Below, in pieces: positions 14,035 to 19,857 of a stretch of 19,857 nucleotides of DNA; the first letter of the stretch is position 1; every line of letters starts with the position of its first letter. The stretch comes from SHLQ01 sp964610745. GTDB lineage: Bacteria; Actinomycetota; Acidimicrobiia; Acidimicrobiales; SHLQ01. Below the pieces are notes generated by a model. That model was not told the origin of the DNA. It saw only the letters and a program-made list of their open reading frames with translations, and ran no database searches. The stretch spans positions 1-19,857 of the forward strand of contig CAZSYL010000066.1 of assembly GCA_964610745.1 (NCBI GenBank), in the 5' to 3' direction. A program made the translations under genes and the position numbers.

Positions 14035-15072
14035 GTGACACAACAGTCCAGGCAGGCCCCACCAGGGCAACGACAATCCACGGCTCGGTCAAAGCCAGGA
14101 CCGCGGCCAAAGCCCGGGCCTCGCCGCGCCCCATCCCGTGGCACCTCGACGTCGAACCGTGCCGCCACCAGTCATGGATCGACCCACGGACGGGTTAAGC
14201 GCAGGACCGGCGCCCCGCCGAGCGTTCGGGGTGAGAACCGTCAGCGCGAATCGGCTCGACGTTCGAAGTCGAGCATTCCTGAACGGCCGCCGAGGCGCAC
14301 GGGCGGTACCTCAACCAACGAGGCGTCAGCACGTCCACAAGTTCGCTGGTGGCTTCTCGGTGTGATCGCGCTGGCCGTGGCGATCATCGTGTCGATCTTT
14401 GAAGCCCCGCTCTTTGAGGCCCGCTCGGTGCAGACGAGCGGCAACGCGCGAACGAGCGAGGGGGCGGTGCTCGAAGCGCTCGCTATTGCGCCCGACCAGG
14501 CGTTACTGCTGTACGACACCGCAGGAGCTGAACGGCGCGTCGCTGAGTTGCCATGGGTGCGCGAGGTGGAAATCTCGCGTCAATGGCCCTCGACGGTACA
14601 GGTCGTGATTAGCGAACGAGGCGTGGCGGCAGCCATCGGGCGCCCCGACGGCAGCGAATGGTTGGTCGTGAGCAATGACCGGGTTGTGGTGGAGCGCCGT
14701 GCGACACCGCCAGCACAGGTTCCGCTGATCGTGGCGACCAACGCGATGGTTTCTCGAGCCACGCTCGGTGAAGGTGTCGCCGATGCCGAGCGCGCATTAG
14801 ACATCGTCCTTGAGGTACCGGGTCAACTCGATCCGTGGATTACGACCTGGACCCTCGATGAGGCTGGCGCGTTAACTGCAGAGTTGGTCGGTAGCGCACA
14901 GGCGAACTTTGGAGCGTTCGAGGATCCAAGAACCCAGTTTGTTTCGCTCGCCTCGATTCTGAACGGTGGTTCCGAGTTGACGTGCATCGATCGAATCGAC
15001 CTGTCGGTGGCCGATACCCCCGTGCTCCACCGAAACCCGGCCTGTATTTCACAATCGGCGGAGCTTGGCTGA
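14035..15072 (+). CDS. ftsQ: Cell division protein FtsQ (POTRA domain)
   Basis: This is a 345-residue bitopic divisome protein. Residues 1-103 are a cytoplasmic extension very rich in Arg, Pro, Ser and Gly. A single transmembrane helix spans about 105-122 (WWLLGVIALAVAIIVSIF). A POTRA domain follows (SVQTSGNARTSEGAVLEAL..., about 131-197, including LPWVREVEISRQWPSTVQVVISER). The C-terminal FtsQ domain ends with a short Cys-containing tail. FtsQ forms the periplasm-facing scaffold with FtsL and DivIC/FtsB. The start is GTG 14035, three bases after murB, with only a weak ribosome binding site. It is the last gene of the tightly packed run, because a 211-bp gap follows. Confidence 0.9.
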   Translation: MTQQSRQAPPGQRQSTARSKPGPRPKPGPRRAPSRGTSTSNRAATSHGSTHGRVKRRTGAPPSVRGENRQRESARRSKSSIPERPPRRTGGTSTNEASARPQVRWWLLGVIALAVAIIVSIFEAPLFEARSVQTSGNARTSEGAVLEALAIAPDQALLLYDTAGAERRVAELPWVREVEISRQWPSTVQVVISERGVAAAIGRPDGSEWLVVSNDRVVVERRATPPAQVPLIVATNAMVSRATLGEGVADAERALDIVLEVPGQLDPWITTWTLDEAGALTAELVGSAQANFGAFEDPRTQFVSLASILNGGSELTCIDRIDLSVADTPVLHRNPACISQSAELG

Positions 15073-15092
15073 AAAAGAGCCTCGCTCGTTTT
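15072..15092 (+). terminator. Weak terminator-like hairpin after ftsQ
   Basis: GAGC (15077-15080) and GCTC (15084-15087) pair around a 3-base loop. The flanking AAAA (15072-15075) and TTTT (15089-15092) add four A-T pairs after one mismatch. It sits right at the ftsQ stop. The stem is short, so at most partial termination is expected. Confidence 0.3.
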
Positions 15093-15111
15093 GCATGTTG
15101 TGCGAATCTGC

Positions 15112-15283
15112 GGTTTCCTTGCTCACGTGTGGTGCTCACCGCGCCACACACAGCGAGTAGGGGTCGTGAGGTGCACGATCATGCAGTCGGCCGTCCATTA
15201 CGCAGTGATGGACGGTCGGATGCGGGTATGCACCACACGGAGAGCAGTCTTACGCGATGATCGGGACCGGAGGAACCAGGCCC
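15112..15283 (+). promoter_or_regulatory. Structured leader of ftsZ with alternative pairings
   Basis: No gene lies between ftsQ and ftsZ, but inverted repeats are dense. CGTGTGGTGC (15126-15135) pairs perfectly over 10 bp with GCACCACACG (15230-15239). It encloses two further hairpins: 15162-15168 with 15174-15180 (7 bp, pentaloop) and 15187-15198 with 15208-15219 (12 bp, two G-U, 9-base loop). The result is a three-way junction. The same 5' strand can instead pair locally with GCGCCACAC (15141-15149; 9 bp, one G-U, 5-base loop), so two folds compete. Upstream, GGTTTCCTT (15112-15120) can pair, with one bulge, to 15270-15277 and cover the Shine-Dalgarno GGAGGA (15269-15274). I could not find a convincing promoter here. 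A regulatory role is inferred. Confidence 0.55.
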
Positions 15284-16507
15284 ATGAATGAAACACCCCA
15301 GAATTACCTAGCGGTGATCAAGGTAGTAGGCGTCGGCGGTGGCGGCGTAAACGCCGTAAACCGGATGATCGACGCGGGGCTGAAGGGCGTCGAGTTTGTC
15401 GCCGTGAACACCGATGCACAGGCGTTGCTGATGAGCGATGCTGACATCAAGCTCGACATTGGTCGTGAACTCACCAGAGGTCTTGGCGCCGGATCGGATC
15501 CCGAAGTTGGTCGTCAGGCTGCCGACGATCACCGCGACGAGATCGAGGCGGCGATCAGCGGTGCGGACATGGTCTTCATTACCGCCGGCAAGGGTGGAGG
15601 CACCGGAACCGGTGCTGCGCCGGTTATCGCCGAGATCGCCCGCGGCGTGGGTGCACTGACAATCGGTGTCGTGACCCGTCCGTTTGGTTTCGAGGGTCGA
15701 CGTCGCGCCGTCCAGGCCGAGCAAGGCATCCAGCGCCTGAAGGAGAATGTCGACACCCAGATCGTCATTCCCAACGATCGTCTTTTGACGGTCTCTGACG
15801 AGAAGACCTCGGTCCTCAACGCATTCAAGATGGCCGACGAGGTTCTCCTCCAGGGAGTGCAGGGCATCACCGATCTGATTACCACTCCAGGTCTGATCAA
15901 TACCGACTTCGCCGACGTGAAAATGATCATGTCGGACGCTGGCTCCGCGCTCATGGGCATTGGCTATGCGGCTGGCGAAGGTCGTGCACTCGCCGCGGCC
16001 CGGGCAGCGATCAGCTCGCCACTGCTCGAGGCATCGATCGAAGGCGCCCGCGGCATTCTGCTCAACATCTCCGGTGGTTCAGATCTTGGACTCTTCGAGG
16101 TCAACGAGGCCGCGGAGGTTATCCATGGTGTTGCTCACCCCGACGCAAACATCATCTTTGGTGCTGTTATCGACGACGAGATGGGTGACGATGTTCGAGT
16201 GACGGTCATCGCTGCCGGCTTCGAACGTTGGGAAGCCGGGTCGACAGCGTCCGGTGGGGCCACCACAGGGGCCACAATGACAGCAGACCAGGCAACCATC
16301 GGCGGTGCTTCCGACGCTGATGACGATGTCGAATCCTCGGGTGCTGCATCCTCTGGTGGATCGAGCTTCAGTGTTGGTTCGGTCGACGATGACGAGCTCG
16401 AGATCGCCGATGTCTTCGCCGATGTGGACGATACGCCCGACACTGCAGCGACGGCTGGTTCGGACGACGACGATGACGAGTTCGATGTTCCTTCGTTCCT
16501 TCGCTGA
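15284..16507 (+). CDS. ftsZ: Cell division protein FtsZ
   Basis: This 407-residue tubulin-like GTPase polymerises into the cytokinetic ring. The N-terminal GTP-binding domain contains GGGGVNAVNRM (18-28), the signature GGGTGTG (104-110) and RPFGFEGRRR. The catalytic T7 loop reads NTDFADVK (206-213). A disordered linker rich in Asp, Ser, Gly and Ala runs from about 330. The C-terminal peptide DDDEFDVPSFLR ends the protein and is the docking site for SepF and other partners. ATG 15284 is chosen over the in-frame ATG 15257 because GGAGGA (15269-15274) lies nine bases before it and the N-terminus PQNYLAVIKVVGVGG then matches actinobacterial FtsZ. No ftsA precedes it, as usual in Actinobacteria. 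Its own leader may regulate its level separately from the wall genes. Confidence 0.98.
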   Translation: MNETPQNYLAVIKVVGVGGGGVNAVNRMIDAGLKGVEFVAVNTDAQALLMSDADIKLDIGRELTRGLGAGSDPEVGRQAADDHRDEIEAAISGADMVFITAGKGGGTGTGAAPVIAEIARGVGALTIGVVTRPFGFEGRRRAVQAEQGIQRLKENVDTQIVIPNDRLLTVSDEKTSVLNAFKMADEVLLQGVQGITDLITTPGLINTDFADVKMIMSDAGSALMGIGYAAGEGRALAAARAAISSPLLEASIEGARGILLNISGGSDLGLFEVNEAAEVIHGVAHPDANIIFGAVIDDEMGDDVRVTVIAAGFERWEAGSTASGGATTGATMTADQATIGGASDADDDVESSGAASSGGSSFSVGSVDDDELEIADVFADVDDTPDTAATAGSDDDDDEFDVPSFLR

Positions 16508-16537
16508 GCGCACCTAGCTCAGGGACCTGATCGGCCA

Positions 16538-17266
16538 ATGGCAGAACACCATCACTTCGTCCGCAGCGATGGCCGGATCATCGATGTGGCCTGGACCAAC
16601 ACCAACGACGGTGACTTTCACATCGATAGTCCGCGTAGAGGGCTAGCGGAGCGCCGGTCCGAGGTCATGGCCGGCCGGTGGGCCGTTGTTCGCCAAGTCC
16701 ATGGAAGTGCCGTCGTCGACGCGTCTGCTGCACTGCTTGCTGACGTTCCAGTCGAGGCTGATGGCATCGTTACGGCGGCGATCGATCAACCAATTTCGGT
16801 CCAGGGCGCAGACTGTGCGCCAATCGCGTTCATAACCGCGAGCGGACCGATCGGTGTTGCTCACGCCGGTTGGCGCGGGCTCGCCAGTGGAATCGTGCAG
16901 TCGGTAACCGAGCGTCTGGCTCAACAGGGTGGCATGGTCGAGAGTGCCGTCATTGGTCCGGTTATCTGCACGGATTGTTATGAGTTCGGTGCGAACGACC
17001 TCGATGCTGTCGCAGCCGAACTCGGAGACCAGGTTCGCGCCACTACCGCCGACGGTTCACCAGCACTGGACATGCGAGCTGGACTCATTGCCGCTTTCGA
17101 CGCTGTCGACGTGACCAACGTGTCCTTTGTGGCGGGCTGTCCATCGTGTGATAACACCGGTTTCTCCCATCGGGCTCGCAGCGAAAAGGAACGGCATTGT
17201 CTGGTCGCCCGCTTGACCTCAGAAGTGGAGCTCGATCCCGTCAGCACCGAGACTGCCGATGGCTGA
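16538..17266 (+). CDS. pgeF: Peptidoglycan editing factor PgeF / YfiH-type multicopper-like (laccase domain) protein
   Basis: This 242-residue protein belongs to the YfiH/DUF152 family, formerly called polyphenol oxidase. E. coli PgeF removes L-Ser wrongly placed in UDP-MurNAc-amino acid precursors, and several relatives show purine nucleoside phosphorylase or adenosine deaminase activity. Zinc-ligand motifs are complete: QVHGS (His55), GADCAPI (Cys93) and AHAGWRG (His109). GPVICTDCYEFG and the C-terminal CPSCDNTGFSHR block are also typical. It lies 30 bp after ftsZ with only a weak Shine-Dalgarno. It overlaps yggS by 8 bp, the arrangement common in Actinobacteria and Firmicutes. Which of the reported activities it has cannot be told from sequence. 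Confidence 0.92.
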   Translation: MAEHHHFVRSDGRIIDVAWTNTNDGDFHIDSPRRGLAERRSEVMAGRWAVVRQVHGSAVVDASAALLADVPVEADGIVTAAIDQPISVQGADCAPIAFITASGPIGVAHAGWRGLASGIVQSVTERLAQQGGMVESAVIGPVICTDCYEFGANDLDAVAAELGDQVRATTADGSPALDMRAGLIAAFDAVDVTNVSFVAGCPSCDNTGFSHRARSEKERHCLVARLTSEVELDPVSTETADG

Positions 17267-17936
17267 CGAAAACGATTTGGATCGTTCGCTCACCGTTGCC
17301 GACGACGTTCTGGCTGAACGGCTCGAGGTTGTACGCACCGCGATCGCGAACGTTGGTCGCGACGATGTGCAGGTCGTTGGGGTGACCAAAGGTTTTGATG
17401 CGTCGGCGGTGCGGGCCGCAAAACGTGTCGGGCTGAGCGAGATTGGCGAAAACTATGCCCAAGAACTGATCGAGAAGTCCTCGGACTTCGATGACGGAGT
17501 AACGGTCAACTTCCTCGGCCGGGTGCAACGAAACAAAGTTCGCAAGGTGCACCACCTCGTCGACGTGTGGCAAAGCGTCGCTCGTCCTGAGATCCTTACC
17601 GAAATTGCGAAGCGTTCCGATACAGCGACGGTGCTGTTGCAAGTTCAACCCGATGGTGACACGACCAAAGACGGTGTCAGGCCTCCACAGCTGGCCGAGT
17701 TGTTTGCTCTCGCCGCCGATCTGAACATTTCCGTTGCTGGGCTGATGACGATCGGCGTGCTCAACGACGCGGACGCTACTAGGAAGTCGTTTGCCGAGCT
17801 CGTAGCGTTGGCCGACGAGTACGACGTGCCCGTTCGTTCCATGGGGATGAGCGGGGACTATCAGGAGGCACTAGCCGCTGGTTCGACGATGCTCCGCCTT
17901 GGTTCGGCTCTTTTTGGGAATCGTCCGGGATACTGA
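17259..17936 (+). CDS. yggS: PLP homeostasis protein YggS family (PLPBP)
   Basis: This 225-residue single-domain TIM-barrel protein carries pyridoxal 5'-phosphate and buffers vitamin B6 and amino acid pools, with no known catalytic reaction. The PLP lysine is Lys44 in VVGVTKGF. Further family blocks are IGENYAQEL, NFLGRVQRNKVRK, QVQPDGDTTKDGV, AGLMTIG and the phosphate-binding C-terminus SMGMSGDYQEALAAGSTMLRLGSALFG. GRVQRNK replaces the common GHLQSNK. Length is normal. ATG 17259 lies within the last codons of pgeF, so translation is probably coupled. The family name YlmE is used in Firmicutes, where it sits in the same ftsZ-sepF neighbourhood. Confidence 0.94.
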   Translation: MADENDLDRSLTVADDVLAERLEVVRTAIANVGRDDVQVVGVTKGFDASAVRAAKRVGLSEIGENYAQELIEKSSDFDDGVTVNFLGRVQRNKVRKVHHLVDVWQSVARPEILTEIAKRSDTATVLLQVQPDGDTTKDGVRPPQLAELFALAADLNISVAGLMTIGVLNDADATRKSFAELVALADEYDVPVRSMGMSGDYQEALAAGSTMLRLGSALFGNRPGY

Positions 17937-17995
17937 AGTGCGGTTGATTTATCCGGTGATTTTGTCGGCGATTCGGAGCGCGATCGACGACGTTG

Positions 17996-18018
17996 TAGTC
18001 TTGGAAAGTAACTGGAGG
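17996..18018 (+). promoter_or_regulatory. Possible sepF promoter -10 and ribosome binding site
   Basis: TAGTCT (17996-18001) fits TAnnnT and would start a short leader of about 16 bases. A clear GGAGG at 18014-18018 sits five bases before the sepF ATG. The -35 candidate is poor (TTCGGA at 17972-17977, 18 bp upstream), so only the ribosome binding site is certain. The 87-bp gap after yggS allows separate expression. Confidence 0.35.
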
Positions 18019-18023
18019 TCCTG

Positions 18024-18680
18024 ATGTCAGGCTTTTACAAGAAGGCAGTCGTTTGGCTCGGGCTGAACGAGGAGTACCCCGAGGATGCCGTCGGCGATGA
18101 GTCGTGGGCCCAAGGCGACTCAGCAACGGCAAACGGTTCGGTCAGCGTGCCCTCGCCCGCTGGCGATCGGTCAGCAAACCAGGAGCGCTCCGGTGCGCAA
18201 CGCGTCTCGACGTCGTCGATGGACCAGAACCCTCTCGCGCCAGCGCCGCTCAGCCCCGAGCGAGATTCGGCAACCGTCCGTCCGGTTCCGTTGGACAGTG
18301 ACGGCGCAGGGTCGGTCTCAAGAGACGCGGCGAGCCCTGCTGCAGTCTCGGTCAACCGCCAGGCCCCAACAGGGCCGACCGATGGGGGATCGAGCGGAAC
18401 GGTACGAGCCGTGCCGATGGCCGTTGTGGTGCCAGCGGAGGTCGTCGTGCCGGAGTCGTTCAACAACGCTCAGGATGTCGCGGACGTCTACAAGGCGTCC
18501 AAAGCGGTGATTGTCGACCTGAACAACGCTGAGCGTGATCTCGCTCGACGTCTGATCGATTTCAGTGCGGGCTTGTGTTACGGCCTTGGTGGTCAGATGG
18601 AAAAGCTCGCGACCGATGTCTACCTTCTCGTGCCAGAGGGCGTCGAGGTTTCTGACAAGGATCGCGAGCGCTATTCCTAG
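18024..18680 (+). CDS. sepF: Cell division protein SepF
   Basis: This 218-residue protein tethers FtsZ filaments to the membrane, the role FtsA has in many other bacteria. The first 15 residues (MSGFYKKAVVWLGL) form the amphipathic membrane-binding helix. A long disordered linker rich in Ser, Ala, Pro, Gly and Asp spans about residues 18-135. The globular SepF domain (DUF552) follows at about 138-208, with FNNAQDVADVYKASKAVIVDLNN, RRLIDFSAGLCYGLGGQMEKLATDVYLLVPEGVEVS. The C-terminus ends soon after the domain. The start is fixed by GGAGG five bases upstream. No yggT gene follows, although sepF-yggT-divIVA is a frequent order. Confidence 0.95.
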   Translation: MSGFYKKAVVWLGLNEEYPEDAVGDESWAQGDSATANGSVSVPSPAGDRSANQERSGAQRVSTSSMDQNPLAPAPLSPERDSATVRPVPLDSDGAGSVSRDAASPAAVSVNRQAPTGPTDGGSSGTVRAVPMAVVVPAEVVVPESFNNAQDVADVYKASKAVIVDLNNAERDLARRLIDFSAGLCYGLGGQMEKLATDVYLLVPEGVEVSDKDRERYS

Positions 18681-18761
18681 CGACTCCTCCCTGGCGCTGG
18701 CCCGGGGCTCGGCGATTCTTTGCCAATCGGAAGCATGACCCCACAGCGTGGCCCGCGCCAC

Positions 18762-18776
18762 TAGTATCCGCGTATG
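18762..18776 (+). promoter_or_regulatory. Putative leaderless promoter of divIVA
   Basis: TAGTAT (18762-18767) fits the actinobacterial -10 and ends six bases before ATG 18774. There is no Shine-Dalgarno sequence in front of this start. No good -35 is seen at 16-19 bp. The arrangement matches those at 180-194 and 1227-1265. Confidence 0.45.
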
Positions 18777-19857
18777 GATCTGGTGCGTGAAATCAAGGCA
18801 GTCCGCTTTTCTATGGCCCGTACGGGTTATGACACCGAAGCGGTCGATACCTATCTGGCAAAGCTACGTGGTGACCTCATGCAGGTCGAGAGCGATAGCG
18901 AAGCCATGGCAGCCCGTGTTACCGAGCTCGAAGAACAGGTGGCGAATGGCGCAGGCGCCAGCGAAACCGAGGGCACGCTGCAACGTACCCTGTTGCTCGC
19001 CCAACGGCTTGCCGATGAGACCGAGGCCGAGGCCAACGCTGCCGCGGCCGAATTGGTCGAGACGGCCACCGCCGAAGCCAACGCAACGCGCGATGCCGCT
19101 ACTGCCGAGAGTGAAGAAATCCGGCGAGCTGCGACGGCTGAAGCACAGCAGATGACCGAGGCTGCGGAGCAAGAAGCGGCTGCCAAGCGAGGTCAGCTGG
19201 AGGCGGACCTGACCGCTCTGCGCTCAGAGGCTGAACAAATCGATGCCACGATCAAGGCAGAGGCCGAACAGGCGCGCGCTGAAAGCCGGGAACGAACCAA
19301 TGCGGTGCTGGCTGAAGCTGAAGCTGCTGGACGCCAACGGGTCGAAGCGCTTGAGCTGACAGCGCAGACCGAAGCTGCAGAGATGCGCGAACCAATCCGC
19401 GCTGAGGTCGCGGAACTCGAAGGGGTTCGCAGCCAGCTGCTTACCGATATCGCGGCGCTTGAGACCCACCTCGAGGCACAACGCACTCGGGTCAAGAACG
19501 CCGTTGAGGCTCTGCGGGTTGGTATGTCCGGGTCGATCGAAGACCTCGAACGCGTTGCCGACGACGAGGAGCTGCTCGGTATTCAACCAGCGCCTGAATA
19601 CGCACCGGTGAGCGGCGATGACGTGCCGCGCGCGCCAGACATCGAGATCGTCGACCGCGTCGAACAAGGGGCTCCAGAAAAGCCGACGGTCGATACGGTC
19701 GAGGCAACAGCACTTGAAAACATGCCTCCCGTCGAAGCAGTAGCCGTCGACGAGGCCGTTGTTGAAGACACCGTTATTGAAGATCCGGTTGCTGAGGAAG
19801 TCGTTGCTGAGGAAGTCGTCGCTGAGGAAGTTGTTGTTGAGGAAGCTGCCGCCGAGG
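18774..19857 (+). CDS. divIVA: DivIVA domain-containing protein, 3' end outside the window
   Basis: At least 361 codons are open to the window edge with no stop, so the C-terminus is missing. The N-terminal DivIVA domain (about residues 1-40) has the expected pattern IKAVRFSMARTGYDTEAVDTYLAKL, where FxxxRxGYDxxxVDxxL is the family core that binds curved membrane and drives polar or septal targeting. A second short conserved block, TLLLAQRLADETEAEA (about 70-85), leads into a long Ala/Glu-rich coiled coil reaching about residue 250. An acidic, Pro- and Val-rich tail begins near 275 and ends in tandem VAEEV repeats. Actinobacterial relatives (Wag31) organise polar growth. The tail is longer and more acidic than I expect for Wag31, so a DivIVA paralogue is possible. 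Confidence 0.85.
   Translation, partial: MDLVREIKAVRFSMARTGYDTEAVDTYLAKLRGDLMQVESDSEAMAARVTELEEQVANGAGASETEGTLQRTLLLAQRLADETEAEANAAAAELVETATAEANATRDAATAESEEIRRAATAEAQQMTEAAEQEAAAKRGQLEADLTALRSEAEQIDATIKAEAEQARAESRERTNAVLAEAEAAGRQRVEALELTAQTEAAEMREPIRAEVAELEGVRSQLLTDIAALETHLEAQRTRVKNAVEALRVGMSGSIEDLERVADDEELLGIQPAPEYAPVSGDDVPRAPDIEIVDRVEQGAPEKPTVDTVEATALENMPPVEAVAVDEAVVEDTVIEDPVAEEVVAEEVVAEEVVVEEAAAE
19788..19857 (+). repeat. 15-bp tandem repeat coding VAEEV in the divIVA tail
   Basis: Units begin at 19788, 19803, 19818 and 19833, with a degenerate fifth at 19848. The first two are identical (GTTGCTGAGGAAGTC), and later ones differ at one to three bases. Each codes five residues, Val-Ala-Glu-Glu-Val or a variant. 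The array may continue past the window edge. It is in frame and does not disrupt the gene. Confidence 0.8.

Noticed and set aside
15257..15283. Upstream in-frame ATG for ftsZ
   Set aside because: The Shine-Dalgarno lies downstream of it and is placed for ATG 15284; FtsZ N-termini match the shorter form.
18681..18761. GC-rich stretch after sepF as a terminator
   Set aside because: It contains CCCGGG but I could not draw a stable stem with a loop followed by a T-tract.

Overview
The window holds most of a division and cell wall (dcw) cluster from a moderately high-GC Gram-positive bacterium, very probably an actinobacterium. The Acidimicrobiia (Ilumatobacter-like marine lineages) are my best guess, but that rests on general resemblance and not on a search. 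The evidence is the gene order ftsZ-pgeF-yggS-sepF-divIVA, the absence of ftsA with sepF present, an mraW-type RNA leader before rsmH, a meso-diaminopimelate-type MurE (DNPR motif), and several start codons that look leaderless.

Layout. Positions 1-154 carry a near-perfect 60-bp direct repeat. Next come a small unknown gene (192-542, +) and a convergent lipoate-protein-ligase-like gene (561-1229, -). A roughly 320-bp AT-richer control region (1230-1547) leads into mraZ. A structured leader (about 2003-2178) separates mraZ from rsmH. From rsmH the genes run without real gaps, mostly with 4-bp ATGA/GTGA overlaps: rsmH, ftsL, ftsI, murE, mraY, murD, ftsW, murG, murC, murB, ftsQ (2220-15072). A 211-bp intergenic region that folds well on paper (15073-15283) precedes ftsZ. 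ftsZ is followed by pgeF, yggS, sepF and a 3'-truncated divIVA.

How the genes work together. MurB, MurC, MurD and MurE build UDP-MurNAc-peptide. MraY and MurG turn it into lipid II. FtsW with the class B PBP FtsI polymerises and crosslinks it at the septum, with FtsQ and FtsL in the divisome core. FtsZ forms the ring and SepF anchors it in place of FtsA. PgeF edits precursor errors. DivIVA marks poles and septa. MraZ is the cluster's transcriptional regulator, and RsmH methylates 16S rRNA. murF, normally between murE and mraY, is not in the window.

Most interesting points: (1) the ftsZ leader can form a closed three-way junction whose closing strand has two competing partners and which lies just upstream of the ribosome binding site; (2) three GTG-containing boxes at exact 10-bp spacing over the likely mraZ promoter look like a MraZ operator; (3) a long hairpin-based leader before rsmH fits the mraW RNA motif; (4) three genes share an identical -10-N6-start arrangement suggesting leaderless mRNAs; (5) murF is missing from its usual slot. 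I saw no mobile element, CRISPR array, tRNA or rRNA.
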